A stretch of DNA of 64,000 nt, taken from assembly GCF_003751605.1 (NCBI RefSeq), contig NZ_RJVJ01000005.1, positions 1 through 64,000 of the forward strand. The letters are read 5' to 3'. The translations under genes were made by a program, and so were the position numbers. The notes below the pieces were generated by a model. The model was not told where the DNA came from. It did not search any database and saw only the letters and a list, made by a program, of their open reading frames with translations. The stretch is from Kitasatospora cineracea (GTDB taxonomy: Bacteria; Actinomycetota; Actinomycetes; Streptomycetales; Streptomycetaceae). The first letter of the stretch is position 1. The number at the start of each line of letters is the position of its first letter. Positions 34,590 through 43,836 of this stretch are shown in pieces.

Positions 34590-34643
34590 CGGACGGGCCA
34601 TGCCGTGCTGATCCGATCGGATCAGCACGGCATGGCCCGTCCG
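34590..34643. terminator. Perfect 54-bp palindrome (27-bp arms, no loop)
   Basis: Every base from 34590 pairs with its mirror up to 34643, centred on GATC at 34615-34618. It sits 28 bases past the end of a minus-strand gene (stop at 34672) and 195 bases upstream of the DUF5999 start. Termination of the former is the simplest role. A stem this long without any mismatch is rare, and a protein-binding or recombination site is also possible. Confidence 0.75.
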
Positions 34644-34671
34644 GGTGGTGCGGGTCGGTTCCGGGTGGGCG

Positions 34672-35358
34672 TCAGCCGATCAGCGCGGTCGGCCGCGCCG
34701 CCGGCGAGCGCTCCAGCCGGGCCAGCAGCTCGGCGGCGGGCAGCGCCTGGTGCGCCGCCACCCCGAGCGGCGAGGGCGCCAGCGGGATCAGCAGGTCCTC
34801 CCCGGGCTGGCCGCCGTGCAGCCACAGCGCCGAGGCGTAGTGCTCGGGCAGCGGCAGCAGCCGGGGCTCGTACCGGACGGGCGTGCCGTGGGTGAGCTGC
34901 CAGGCCTGGCGCAGCGCCCGCACGGTGGAGTCGAGGAACGGGCCGGCGCTCAGGTGGGAGAAGACCGGGCCGTCCGGCCCGTTGACCACCTCGGCGGAGG
35001 CCACCACCCCGTCCAGTCCGTCCTCGGTGAACTCGCCGACGGCCAGCGGCCCGTACTCCGGCCCGCCGTCGGCACTCCGGCTGCCGCCGGTGCAGCCGTC
35101 GTGCCCGCAGGGCGCGGGTGCGGCGTCCTCGGGGCCGCCCCCGCTCAGCAGGAAGCGCCAGCCCGTGCAGTCGGCCCCGGCCAGCCGGGGTGCGGGCCCG
35201 CGCAGGGCGTGGACGGGTAGCGCGAGCAACGGGCGCGGACGCCCGGCGCCGCGCCGCAGGACGGCGGCCGAGGGCGGCGACAGCGCCGCCTCGGGGGCGA
35301 GGGCGGACAGCGCGGCGCGCAGTGCGCCGGCCGGGGGCTGGGACAGGTGCAAGGTCAT
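34672..35358 (-). CDS. Conserved hypothetical protein
   Basis: A 228-residue soluble protein I cannot assign. It has a Cys/His-containing segment 'CGHDGCTGG' (about 84-92) and a well-ordered second half ('FSHLSAGPFLDSTVRALRQ', 'LPEHYASALWLHGGQPGED'). No signal peptide or membrane span is seen. The ATG at 35358 has no strong ribosome binding site. It is divergent from the GCS2 ligase at 35725. Confidence 0.6.
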   Translation of the reverse strand: MTLHLSQPPAGALRAALSALAPEAALSPPSAAVLRRGAGRPRPLLALPVHALRGPAPRLAGADCTGWRFLLSGGGPEDAAPAPCGHDGCTGGSRSADGGPEYGPLAVGEFTEDGLDGVVASAEVVNGPDGPVFSHLSAGPFLDSTVRALRQAWQLTHGTPVRYEPRLLPLPEHYASALWLHGGQPGEDLLIPLAPSPLGVAAHQALPAAELLARLERSPAARPTALIG

Positions 35359-35724
35359 GGCTGAGTCGCCTCTCCGTGCGAGATCGGCGGGCGATGCGGC
35401 ATACCGGCATGGCGCCGACATGAGGGAGGTCTGGCCGTGTCCGGTTGTGCATGAGCGCCGAGTGGGTGGGCGGGTCGTCGACGAGTTCCCTCGACATCGT
35501 GGGCGTCTCGGACGGCCTGGACCGGGCCTGAGCGGCGTGCGAATTCATTCGAACAGGTGCGCAGGGTGACCTTCATATCACGTTCCGTTGTCCAGCACAA
35601 CTCGAGTCCGGCCTGATCCACCGTCAGAAAGCCTGTCTCGTCCGGGTGTTCGCATCGCGGGCTATCGATCTTCGACCTGGGCATGATGCTCAGGCACTGT
35701 CGACCGAGGGGAGGGAAGGCACCC
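35359..35724. other. Divergent intergenic region
   Basis: 366 bases with no convincing gene, separating a minus-strand hypothetical from the plus-strand GCS2 ligase. One short inverted repeat (CGAAT/ATTCG, 35540-35551) in an AT-richer patch may be an operator. The rest shows no recognisable structure. Confidence 0.4.
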
Positions 35725-37224
35725 GTGGGCGAGAAGGTCGTGGCGACCCGGGCGGAACTGGCCGACCGGCAGCTGTACCGCCGCAAGCTCCAGTCCTGCC
35801 AGGACGTGCTGGGGCGGATGCTCAGGGAGGAACGGTTCGACCGCCCGAGAGCGATGATGGGCCTGGAGATCGAACTCAACCTGGCCGACGAGCGCGGACT
35901 CCCGGTGCTCGGCAACGAACAGGTCCTGGACGCGATCTCCTCCGCCGACTTCCAGACCGAGCTCGGCCGGTTCAACATCGAGGTCAACATCGCCCCGCGC
36001 CGGCTCGGCGGCCACGTCTTCGAGGACCTCCGCGAGGAACTCGACACCGGCCTGCGCTACGCCGACCGCCGGGCCGCCGCCGCGGGCGCCCGGATCGTGA
36101 TGGTCGGCATCCTGCCGACCCTCGGCCTCGAGCACGCCGGGCTGGACGCGATGAGCCGCAACAACCGCTACACCCTGCTCAGCGACCAGATCCTGGCCGC
36201 CCGCGGCGAGGACATCGCCCTCGACATCGACGGCGTGGAACGCCTCGCCGTCGACTCGGTGTCGATGGTCGCCGAAGCCGCCGCCACCTCGCTGCAACTG
36301 CACCTCCAGGTCACCCCCGCCCGGTTCGCCTCGGTCTGGAACGCGGCCCAGTCGATCTGCGGCGCCCAGCTCGCGCTCGGCGCGAACTCCCCGTTCCTGT
36401 TCGGTCGCGAACTGTGGCGCGAGACCCGCCCGGTCCTCTTCCAACAGGCCTGCGACACCCGTTCGGCCGAGCTCAAGGCCCAGGGCGTGCGTCCCATCAC
36501 CTGGTTCGGGGAGCGCTGGGTCGACTCCGCGCTCGACCTGTTCGCCGAGAACCTGCGCTACTTCCCGGCCCTGCTCCCGATCTGCGACGACGAGGACCCG
36601 GTCAAGGTGCTGGCCTCCGGCGGCGTCCCCCGGCTCGGCGAGATGCGCCTGCACAACGGCACCGTCTACCGCTGGAACCGCCCCGTGTACGACGTCGCCG
36701 ACGGCGTCGCCCACCTGCGGGTGGAGAACCGCTGCCTGCCCGCCGGCCCCACCGTCGTCGACACTCTCGCCAACGCCGCCTTCTACTACGGCCTGGTCCG
36801 GGTGCTCGCCGAACAGCCCCGCCCGATCTGGACCAGGCTCCCCTTCGAACGGGCCGACCAGAACTTCCAGAACGGCGCCCGCCACGGCATCGACGCCGTC
36901 CAGTGGTGGCCCCGCAGCGGCCGCGGCGCCCGCGGCCTGGTCGAACTCCCGGCCACCGACCTGGTCCTGAACGAACTGCTCCCGCTCGCCCACCAGGGCC
37001 TGGACGAGTGGGGCATCGAACCCCGCGACCGCGACCGCTACCTCGGCATCATCGAACAACGCTGCCTCCGCCGCACCAACGGCGCCGCCTGGCAGGCCGC
37101 CACCGTCCACCGCCTGCGCGAACACCACAACCTCGACCCCAACGAGGCCATCGCCGCCATGACCCGCCGCTACATCGACTGCATGCGCACCGGCGAACCC
37201 GTCCACACCTGGCCCCTCGACTGA
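35725..37224 (+). CDS. GCS2-type glutamate--cysteine ligase family protein
   Basis: A 499-residue ATP-dependent carboxylate-amine ligase. 'MMGLEIELNLADERGLPVLG' (about 39-58) contains the catalytic acidic pair; 'FNIEVNIAPRRLGGHVF' and 'RVENRCLPAGPTVVDTLANA' are conserved blocks. It is well conserved in streptomycetes, which make mycothiol rather than glutathione, so the true product is probably another gamma-glutamyl compound. The GTG at 35725 follows a GGGAAGG tract by 6 bases. A hairpin pair lies downstream. Second GCL-superfamily gene in the window, only distantly related to the one at 31961. Confidence 0.82.
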   Translation: MGEKVVATRAELADRQLYRRKLQSCQDVLGRMLREERFDRPRAMMGLEIELNLADERGLPVLGNEQVLDAISSADFQTELGRFNIEVNIAPRRLGGHVFEDLREELDTGLRYADRRAAAAGARIVMVGILPTLGLEHAGLDAMSRNNRYTLLSDQILAARGEDIALDIDGVERLAVDSVSMVAEAAATSLQLHLQVTPARFASVWNAAQSICGAQLALGANSPFLFGRELWRETRPVLFQQACDTRSAELKAQGVRPITWFGERWVDSALDLFAENLRYFPALLPICDDEDPVKVLASGGVPRLGEMRLHNGTVYRWNRPVYDVADGVAHLRVENRCLPAGPTVVDTLANAAFYYGLVRVLAEQPRPIWTRLPFERADQNFQNGARHGIDAVQWWPRSGRGARGLVELPATDLVLNELLPLAHQGLDEWGIEPRDRDRYLGIIEQRCLRRTNGAAWQAATVHRLREHHNLDPNEAIAAMTRRYIDCMRTGEPVHTWPLD

Positions 37225-37260
37225 CCCCCGGCCCCCGTCCCCCTCCCCCCGCTTGCGGCG

Positions 37261-37333
37261 TTTCACGGGAGCCTCATCTTCCTGTGAAAGGATGATCGGC
37301 CCGGGGCAGCAGCACGCCCCGGGCCGATCGTCC
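37261..37333 (+). terminator. Two successive hairpins between GCS2 ligase and CPBP gene
   Basis: First, a 10-bp inverted repeat with one mismatch (37261-37270 with 37280-37289). Second, a stronger one with 14 perfect pairs (37294-37307 with 37316-37329), extendable by four pairs through one G-T wobble. The second ends only 15 bases before the next gene's GTG and could act as an attenuator. Confidence 0.65.
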
Positions 37334-37348
37334 GCCCCCGGGAGACCC

Positions 37349-38137
37349 GTGACCACCGCCTCGGCCGAGCCCGCCACCACGCCCCAGACCCCCTCGCGCC
37401 GGCTGCTCGCCGCCGAACTGCTGATCGTCCTCGGCCTCTCCCTCGGCGCCAGCGGCATCAGCTCACTGATCAGCTTCGTCGGCTCGCTCACCGAACCCGC
37501 CGCGCTCGGCAGCCAGGTCGCCACCCTCAACGCCTCCCGCGCGCCCGGCCGCCCCTGGCTCGACCTCGCCTGGCAGCTCTACTACGTCGCCCGCGGCCTG
37601 ATGCCCGTCGTCCTGGTCGGCTACCTGCTGGTCCGCGAGGGCGCCGCGCTGCGCGTCCTCGGCTTCGACCTGCGCCACAAGCTCTCCGACCTCGGCCGCG
37701 GCGCCGTGGTCGCCGCCTGCATCGGCGGCTCCGGCCTCGCCCTCTACCTCGGTGCCCAGGCGGCCGGCTTCAACCTCACCGTCGCCCCCTCCGGCCTGCC
37801 CGAGGTCTGGTGGCGGATCCCGGTCCTGGTCGCCTCCGCCTGGCAGAACGCCATCCTGGAGGAGGTCGTGGTGGTCGGCTACCTGCTGCGCCGCCTGCAC
37901 CAGCTCGGCTGGAGCTGGCCCGCGACGATCGTCGCCAGCGCGGTGCTGCGCGGCTCGTACCACCTCTACCAGGGCGTCGGCGGCCTGGTCGGCAACATGG
38001 TGATGGGCGTGGTCTTCTGCCTGCTCTACCGCCGCTGGCAGCGGGTCGGCCCGCTGGTCGCCGCGCACGCCCTGATCGACACCACCGCCTTCGTCGGCTA
38101 CGCCCTGCTGGCCGGCCACGTCAGCTGGCTGCCCTGA
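37349..38137 (+). CDS. CPBP-family intramembrane metalloprotease
   Basis: A 262-residue multi-span membrane protein. The active-site motif 'NAILEEVVVVGYLLRRL' (about 169-185) supplies the Glu-Glu, 'GSYHLYQGVGG' the first His and 'AAHALIDTTAF' the second. CPBP (CAAX protease/bacteriocin-processing) proteins cleave within membranes, or in some bacteria confer self-immunity to peptides. No peptide or bacteriocin gene is adjacent. The GTG at 37349 follows GGGAG by 4 bases; an upstream ATG at 37253 lies before the hairpins and is unlikely. Confidence 0.83.
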   Translation: MTTASAEPATTPQTPSRRLLAAELLIVLGLSLGASGISSLISFVGSLTEPAALGSQVATLNASRAPGRPWLDLAWQLYYVARGLMPVVLVGYLLVREGAALRVLGFDLRHKLSDLGRGAVVAACIGGSGLALYLGAQAAGFNLTVAPSGLPEVWWRIPVLVASAWQNAILEEVVVVGYLLRRLHQLGWSWPATIVASAVLRGSYHLYQGVGGLVGNMVMGVVFCLLYRRWQRVGPLVAAHALIDTTAFVGYALLAGHVSWLP

Positions 38138-38239
38138 CCCATCCGCGCCCGCCCCGCCGCCCACGACCTGACACCCCGTCACCGCACGGCGGTAGGGTGT
38201 CCCGGACGAGGACGGCTACGCGGAACGGGGGAGCGGCGG

Positions 38240-38509
38240 ATGGACGGGGAACCGGACCGCAGCAGCGAACGGGTGCGCCGGATCTCGGACGCCCTGCACA
38301 AGCTCACCGGCCGCCCGCCGGTCGTCGACCGCACCCGCACCGGGGCCACCCGGCTCTCCGTCCGGGTGGTCGAACAGCCCGACCGCACCCAGACCCTGGC
38401 GGTGCTGCGCGTGCTCGGCCTCGGCGACCGCTTCGGCCACAGCGACAACGCCCGCTGGCCGCACATCTGGGTCGAGATCGCCGACCGCCCCGACCCGCCC
38501 CGGAACTGA
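38240..38509 (+). CDS. Small hypothetical protein
   Basis: An 89-residue acidic/basic mixed protein starting 'MDGEPDRSSERVRRISDALH'. GGAG lies upstream of the ATG and a -10-like TAGGGT lies at 38191-38196. Its core ('TRLSVRVVEQPDRTQTLAVL') could form a small alpha/beta fold. No family recognised, but codon usage and spacing look real. Confidence 0.6.
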   Translation: MDGEPDRSSERVRRISDALHKLTGRPPVVDRTRTGATRLSVRVVEQPDRTQTLAVLRVLGLGDRFGHSDNARWPHIWVEIADRPDPPRN

Positions 38510-38523
38510 CCGCGCCCCGGTCC

Positions 38524-39042
38524 TCAGCAGGCCCACGGGTTCGGCCAGGCCCGCGACGGGGGCCGCCGCAGCAGCCGGTCCACGTGCTCGCGCTGCAGCC
38601 CCTGCGCCGGGTCGACCGGCAGCAGCAGCCGGTCCGCCCGCAGCACGCTGCGCCGCACCAGCCGCGGCGGGATGCAGTCGTCCACCCAGGCGAACGGGCG
38701 GCCCTGCGCGTGCCGCAGGATCGGCGCCCACTTGGTGGCCGAGAACAGCTCCATCAGCGGCACCCGCGGGTCGCCCGGCTGCGGCACGTACCCGCTGAAC
38801 ACCACCACCGGCAGCTCGGGCAGCCCGAGCAGCGGGGCGATGTGCTCGTTGGCCCGCTCCTCCCAAGTGGTGGCCCAGACGAGGGCGTAGTGGTCGGCCA
38901 GTTCGCGCAGCCAGTCGCCGTGGCGCGGTGACAGCAGCACGGAGTAGCCGAGCAGGGTGTGGGTGTCGAAGTCGCCGTCGGGGTGCGGGAACACCGGGTT
39001 CAGCACCCCGTCGACGTCGAGGTACAGCAGTGGCTTGCCCAT
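38524..39042 (-). CDS. HAD-like phosphatase domain protein
   Basis: A 172-residue HAD-fold hydrolase. 'LLYLDVDGVLNP' gives the catalytic DxD, 'ATTWEERANEHIAPLLGL' replaces the usual Ser/Thr loop, and 'RPFAWVDDCIP' is the acidic motif. It resembles the HAD domain found in RNA-repair 'Swiss Army knife' proteins. The stand-alone form probably removes a phosphate from nucleic acid ends or a small metabolite. The ATG at 39042 is used. Confidence 0.78.
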   Translation of the reverse strand: MGKPLLYLDVDGVLNPVFPHPDGDFDTHTLLGYSVLLSPRHGDWLRELADHYALVWATTWEERANEHIAPLLGLPELPVVVFSGYVPQPGDPRVPLMELFSATKWAPILRHAQGRPFAWVDDCIPPRLVRRSVLRADRLLLPVDPAQGLQREHVDRLLRRPPSRAWPNPWAC

Positions 39043-39120
39043 CCGGGCCTCCCAGGGTCGCGGCCGGTTACCTGATCGGACGAGCCGGGACCCCGGGAGG
39101 TTGCAAGCTGTCAGCGACTG

Positions 39121-40382
39121 TCACCCGGAAGTGACGGGTTCCGGTTCGGGCACCCCGCCGACCGCCGCGGAAACCGCACGCTCCAACCGCCGCACCTCCG
39201 GCACCAGCAGCACCAGCCCGGCCAGCACCGCACAGATCAGCGCGCACCCCCACAGCGCCCCGGACAGCCCGAACGCCGACGCCGCCGGACCGGCCAGCGC
39301 GGTGCCCAGCGGCAGCAGCGCGAACGAGCCGAACGCGTCGTACGCCGACATCCGCGACAGCAGCTCCTCCGGGATCTCCTGCTGGAGCGTCACCATCCAG
39401 CCCACCACGAACACCGTGGTGCCCACGCCCGCCAGGAACATCGCCAGCGCCACCGGCACCAGCGGCAGGCCCAGCGCCAGCGCCAGCGGCGGCAGCCCGA
39501 ACAGGCACACCCCGCCGTTGCCCACCAGCAGCAGCCGGCGCGGCTGCCAGCGCGTCATCAACGGGCCCGCCGCGACCATGCCGACGCTCAGCGCGGCCAT
39601 CGCCGCACCCCACGCCCCGGCACCGCCCATCCGGTCCTCGGCGACCACCGGCCCGTACACCGCCTCCACCGCGAGCACGCAGGCGTTCATCATCCCGAAC
39701 TGCACCACGATCGCCCACAGCCACCGCCGGGCCCGGAACTCCCGCCAGCCGACCCGCAGTTCGTGCACCAGCCCCGGCCCGCCGGCCTCCCGTCCGACGG
39801 CCACCTGCTCCAGCCCGACCCGCAGCGCCGCCGCCACGGCGAAACACGCCGCGTCCACCGCCAGCACCCACCCGGGCCCGATCACCGCGACCAGCACCCC
39901 GCCGAGCGCGGCGCCCGCGATCGACGCGCCGTTCATCGCCATCTTGAACACCGAGAACGCCTTCGCCGCGTGCTCGACCGGCACCGCCTGCAGGATCACC
40001 CCCTCCGCGGCCGGCGCGTAGAACGCCTGCCCGGCCCCGCCCGCCGCCGACAGCACCATCAACGCCCACAGACTCGGCTGCCCCAGCAGCACCAACGCCG
40101 CCAGCACCGCCTGCGAGACGGCGTTGAACACGTTCGCCCCGACCATCACCCAGTGCCGCGGCAACCGGTCCGCCACCGCCCCGCCCACCAGCAACAGCAC
40201 CACCAACGGCACCGTCCGAGCCGCCGTCACGTACCCCACCTCGGCACTGCCCCACCCGGCCCCGAGTGCAACACCGCGAACGCCGTGGCAATCGGCGCAG
40301 CCGCATTGCCGAGCCCGCTCACCACCGTCGCCGCAGTCTGAATACGGTAATTACGCCCGGCCCAGGCCGAATCAAGGAACAT
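39121..40382 (-). pseudogene. MFS transporter split by a frameshift
   Basis: An actinobacterial MFS exporter of about 420 residues. The start is at 40382 ('MFLDSAWAGRNYRIQTAATV') and the first frame gives 'GNAAAPIATAFAVLHSG' then derails and stops within 20 codons. The rest of the protein ('YVTAARTVPLVVLLLVGGAV' onward to 39121) is intact in the next frame. Adding one G in the GGGG run at about 40262-40266 restores a continuous reading across the junction ('VLHSGAGWGSAEVGYVTAAR'). Twelve membrane spans are then recovered. Either the gene is dead or one base was missed in sequencing. If real, no functional transporter is made unless re-initiation gives a truncated form. Confidence 0.75.
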
Positions 40383-40508
40383 CACCGCCCGACCATGACC
40401 CCACCCCACCCCCCTGTCCAGCGCTTTTCCCCACCACACCCGCCCCCACCCCACCCCATCCCCCCTCGCCGGAGGCGCCCCCCCGCACCCCCGCCGCAGG
40501 CGGCTCTC

Positions 40509-40892
40509 AGCCCAGGTGCCCCCACAGGAAGCTCACCGTGCGCCGCCAGGCGATCCCCTTTTCCCCTCCCCACCCCTCCCCGCCGGAGGCGCGCCCTGCA
40601 CCCCCTGTCGGAGGCGGCTCAGCCCAGGTGCCCCCACAGGAAGCTCACCGTGCGCCGCCAGGCGATCCCCTTTTCCCCTCCCCACCCCTCCCCGCCGGAG
40701 GCGCGCCCTGCACCCCCTGTCGGAGGCGGCTCAGCCCAGGTGCCCCCACAGGAAGCTCACCGTGCGCCGCCAGGCGATCCCCTTTTCCCCTCCCCACCCC
40801 TCCCCGCCGGAGGCGCGCCCTGCACCCCCTGTCGGAGGCGGCTCAGCCCAGGTGCCCCCACAGGAAGCTCACCGTGCGCCGCCAGGCGATCT
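40509..40892. repeat. 112-bp tandem repeats copying the 3' end of the dienelactone hydrolase gene
   Basis: A block starting 'AGCCCAGGTG' recurs at 40509, 40621, 40733 and 40845, exactly 112 bases apart. Copies at 40621-40844 are essentially identical. Each contains about 46 bases that match the last codons and stop of the hydrolase gene, plus a C-rich spacer. The copy at 40845 is the true gene end; the others lie downstream of it. A more degenerate spacer precedes the first copy (about 40462-40508). Since 112 is not a multiple of 3, the copied ends fall in different frames. Confidence 0.88.
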
Positions 40893-41532
40893 CGGCCTGC
40901 AGCGGGTCGTACGTGCTGGGCGTCTTCTCGTCGTTGAGGAAGGCGTGCCCGGCCGGGTAGAAGTGGATCTCGGGTCGGCGCCCGGTCGCCTCGCCGATGC
41001 GGATCGCGGCCTCGTCGACGGTCCCGACCGGCAGCGACGCGTCCCGTTCGCCGTAGTGGCCGAGGACGTGGGCGGTCAGGCCGGTGTAGGAGTGGTCCTG
41101 GTCCGGCAGCCCGTAGAAGGGGACGACCGCGGCGATCCGGTCGCCTTCCCGGGTGGCGAGGTGGAGGGCGAGGGCGCCGCCCATGCAGAGGCCGACGGCG
41201 CCGATCGCGTCGCCGACCGTCGCCGGGTGGTCGAGCAGGTGGTCGACGGCGGCGGAGAGTTGGGCGGCGGCCCGGTCCACCGGCAGGGCCCGCTTCATCT
41301 TCGCGGCCTCGGCCCGGTCGTGGGTGACGGTGCCGCCGTACAGGTCGGGGGCGAGCGCGACGAAGCCGGCCGCGGCGAAGCGGTCGGTGAGGTCGGCGAC
41401 GTGCCGGGTGAGGCCCCACCACTCCTGGACGACCAGGACGCCGGGGCCGGTGCCGGCGGGCGGGAGGGCGAGGTAGCCGTGCAGGGTGCTTCCGGGGCCG
41501 GGGAAGCTGGTGTTCTGGCGGGCGGCGCCCAT
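40843..41532 (-). CDS. Dienelactone hydrolase family protein
   Basis: A 229-residue alpha/beta hydrolase. It has the family triad: Cys in 'GLCMGGA' (C116), Asp in 'YGERDASLP' (D164) and His in 'AGHAFLN' (H196), with E37 in 'VVQEWWGL' that activates the Cys. Typical substrates are dienelactone or related esters in aromatic ring breakdown, but many family members are general carboxylesterases. The protein ends 'IAWRRTVSFLWGHLG', the segment copied in the downstream tandem repeats. The ATG at 41532 is used. Confidence 0.87.
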   Translation of the reverse strand: MGAARQNTSFPGPGSTLHGYLALPPAGTGPGVLVVQEWWGLTRHVADLTDRFAAAGFVALAPDLYGGTVTHDRAEAAKMKRALPVDRAAAQLSAAVDHLLDHPATVGDAIGAVGLCMGGALALHLATREGDRIAAVVPFYGLPDQDHSYTGLTAHVLGHYGERDASLPVGTVDEAAIRIGEATGRRPEIHFYPAGHAFLNDEKTPSTYDPLQAEIAWRRTVSFLWGHLG

Positions 41533-41673
41533 GGCCTCTCCGTCGGGACGGCCGCGTGCGGCAGCTCGCGGCGGGCAGCGGGGGTTCGACTGGCACTCCG
41601 GGCGCGGCGGGTGGCGGCCACCGGGGCCGCCACCCGCCGCGGGCGGTTCCGTCGGCGGGCCGACGGGGGTCGC

Positions 41674-43074
41674 TCAGCCCATCTCTTCCAGGGCCTTGCC
41701 CTTGGTCTCCTTGATGCAGAAGGCCACGAACGGGATGGACAGCAGGGCGAAGCAGGCGTAGATGACGTACGTCGCCGACAGGTTCCAGTCGGAGAGGTTG
41801 GGGAAGGTGACGGTGATCGCCCAGTTGGCGATCCACTGCGCGGAGGCGGCCACCGACAGGGCGAGCGCCCGGATCCGGTTGGGGAACATCTCGCCGAGCA
41901 GCACCCAGACCACCACGCCCCAGGAGAAGGCGAAGCAGAACACGAAGACGTGCGCGGCGACCAGCGCCGTGGTGGCGTACGCGTTGGCCAGGGTCGCGCT
42001 GTCGCCGGTGCCGTGCCGGAAGGAGAACGCCCAGGCGGCCAGGCCGAGCGCGACCGCCATGCCCGCGGAGCCGGCCAGGGCGAGCGGTTTGCGGCCGATC
42101 CGGTCGACCAGCAGCATGGCGACCACGGTGCCGACCACGTTGACGATCGAGGTGGAGAGCGAGATCAGCAGCGAGTTGGACTCGTCGATGCCGACCGACT
42201 GCCACAGGAACGACGAGTAGTAGAAGATCACGTTGATGCCGACGAACTGTTGGAACACCGAGGCGCCGATGCCGACCCAGACGATCGGCAGCAGCCCGAA
42301 CCGCCCGCCGAGCAGGTCCTTGAGCCGCGGCTTGTGCTCGGTGTGCAGCACCCGCCGGATCTCGGCGAGCCGGGCGTCCAGGTCGACGTCCGAGCCCTCG
42401 ACCTCGGCGAGCACCTTGCGGGCCTGCGCCTCGCGCCCGTCGCTGATCAGGTAGCGCGGCGACTCGGGGATGGACAGCGCCATCAGCCCGTAGACGAGGG
42501 CGGGCACGGTCTCCACGCCGAGCATCCACTGCCAGGCCTGGATGCCCGCCAGGTGGTTGGTGGACTCGCCGCCGGCGGCCTGGTTGAGCGCCCAGTTGGC
42601 GAGCTGCGAGACGGTGATGCCGAGCACGATCGCCATCTGCTGGAAGGAGGCCAGCCGGCCCCGGTACGCGGTCGGCGCGACCTCGGCGATGTAGGTGGGG
42701 GCGATCACCGAGGCGATGCCGATGGCGATGCCGCCGAGCACGCGCCACACCCCGAGCACCTCGATGCTGGGCGGGAACATCGACCCGACGCCGCTGATGG
42801 CGAACAGCGTCGCGGCCAGCAGCATGGTGCGCACCCGCCCGTAGTGGTCGGCGAGCCAGCCGGCCACCACCGCGCCGGCCGCCGAGCCGAGCAGGGCGAT
42901 GGCGACCACGAACGCGGTCTCGCCGTTGCCCACCCCGAAGTGCTTCTGGATGCCGGTGACCGCGCCGTTGATCACCGCACTGTCGTAGCCGAACAGGAAC
43001 CCGCCCATCGCGGCGGCGGCGGAGATGAACACCACATGGCCGAGGTGCTCGTCCCCGGCGGCGGATTGGGTAGC
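41674..43074 (-). CDS. Sugar porter (MFS) with probable CTG start
   Basis: A sugar/proton symporter of about 467 residues with 12 membrane spans. Signatures are 'MGGFLFGYDSAVINGAV', 'DHYGRVRTM', 'PESPRYLISDGREA', 'VDRIGRKPLALAGS' and the final 'ETKGKALEEMG'. Close relatives start a few residues before the first span. Here the only initiation-like codon at that spot is CTG at 43074 ('LATQSAAGDEHLGH'), with GGGAGAG 5 bases upstream. A GTG at 43170 would add 32 residues encoded by promoter-like, less GC-rich DNA. CTG is therefore the better guess, but unusual. Confidence 0.75.
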   Translation of the reverse strand, partial: ATQSAAGDEHLGHVVFISAAAAMGGFLFGYDSAVINGAVTGIQKHFGVGNGETAFVVAIALLGSAAGAVVAGWLADHYGRVRTMLLAATLFAISGVGSMFPPSIEVLGVWRVLGGIAIGIASVIAPTYIAEVAPTAYRGRLASFQQMAIVLGITVSQLANWALNQAAGGESTNHLAGIQAWQWMLGVETVPALVYGLMALSIPESPRYLISDGREAQARKVLAEVEGSDVDLDARLAEIRRVLHTEHKPRLKDLLGGRFGLLPIVWVGIGASVFQQFVGINVIFYYSSFLWQSVGIDESNSLLISLSTSIVNVVGTVVAMLLVDRIGRKPLALAGSAGMAVALGLAAWAFSFRHGTGDSATLANAYATTALVAAHVFVFCFAFSWGVVVWVLLGEMFPNRIRALALSVAASAQWIANWAITVTFPNLSDWNLSATYVIYACFALLSIPFVAFCIKETKGKALEEMG

Positions 43075-43188
43075 CAGCGGTCTCTCCCTACGTGACGATC
43101 CGTCCGGGTACGGGCGGAAATATCCAGAGGTAATTCGACCAGCGGCTACCCCGCCGCGCGCGTCCGACACGCCAGAACCGATGGACCG

Positions 43189-43836
43189 TCAGCCGGACGA
43201 CCGGCCGGGGCGGTCCGTCCGTGCCGCCATCCGCCGCAGCAGCTGGGCCCGCGCCCCGGCGTCCTGCGGGTTCCCGGTGGCCGCGTGCCGCCCGGCCAGC
43301 CGCTCGGCGACCTCGCCCTGCAGCTCGACCGGCTTCTTGTCGTCGTACTTGAACTTGGCCCGCACCTTGCGCACCGTCAGCCGCAGTCCGCGCACGCCGG
43401 TCAGCTGCGCCCAGTACGCGTTGCCGGGCTCGACCCGGTCGGTGGGCCACTCGGGCTGGAAGTGCGCCAGCTGCCGGTTGAGGATCGCCGCCTTGCCCGC
43501 CGGGTCGTCGACCGGCTCGGCGGTGCAGGAGAACTGCACGGACGCGTAGTAGCTGGTCGGCGTGTACGGCGCGCCGCGCCAGCGGCCGGGGGCGAAGGCG
43601 TAGTCGTCGGTGACGGCCAGCGTCACGCGCGGGTCGGTGCGCACCGCCGCGAACAGCGGGTTGGGGGCGGCCAGGTGCAGCAGCACCTCGCCCGCGTCGG
43701 CGTCCAGCAGGAAGTGCGTGGGCACCAGGACGGGGCCCTCGGGCCCGTTGGCGGCCAGCGTCCCGAAGTCTCGCCCGGCCGCCAGCCACTGGCGCCACTC
43801 CGCCTCGGCGCCGCGGTCCCAGCCCCGGATCAGCAC
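43189..43836 (-). CDS. FMN-binding split-barrel protein (PNPOx-like)
   Basis: A 215-residue protein resembling the PaiB / pyridoxamine-phosphate-oxidase-like group ('GPVLVPTHFLLDADAGEVLL', 'NPLFAAVRTDPRVTLAVTDDY'). It probably binds flavin; the reaction is unknown. The GTG at 43836 overlaps the end of the upstream split-barrel gene by 7 bases, so the two are coupled. Confidence 0.72.
   Translation of the reverse strand: MLIRGWDRGAEAEWRQWLAAGRDFGTLAANGPEGPVLVPTHFLLDADAGEVLLHLAAPNPLFAAVRTDPRVTLAVTDDYAFAPGRWRGAPYTPTSYYASVQFSCTAEPVDDPAGKAAILNRQLAHFQPEWPTDRVEPGNAYWAQLTGVRGLRLTVRKVRAKFKYDDKKPVELQGEVAERLAGRHAATGNPQDAGARAQLLRRMAARTDRPGRSSG

Noticed and set aside
40509..40892. The 112-bp array as a possible CRISPR
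   Set aside because: Units are contiguous with no unique spacers, are far longer than CRISPR repeats, and contain a copied gene end. No cas genes are near.
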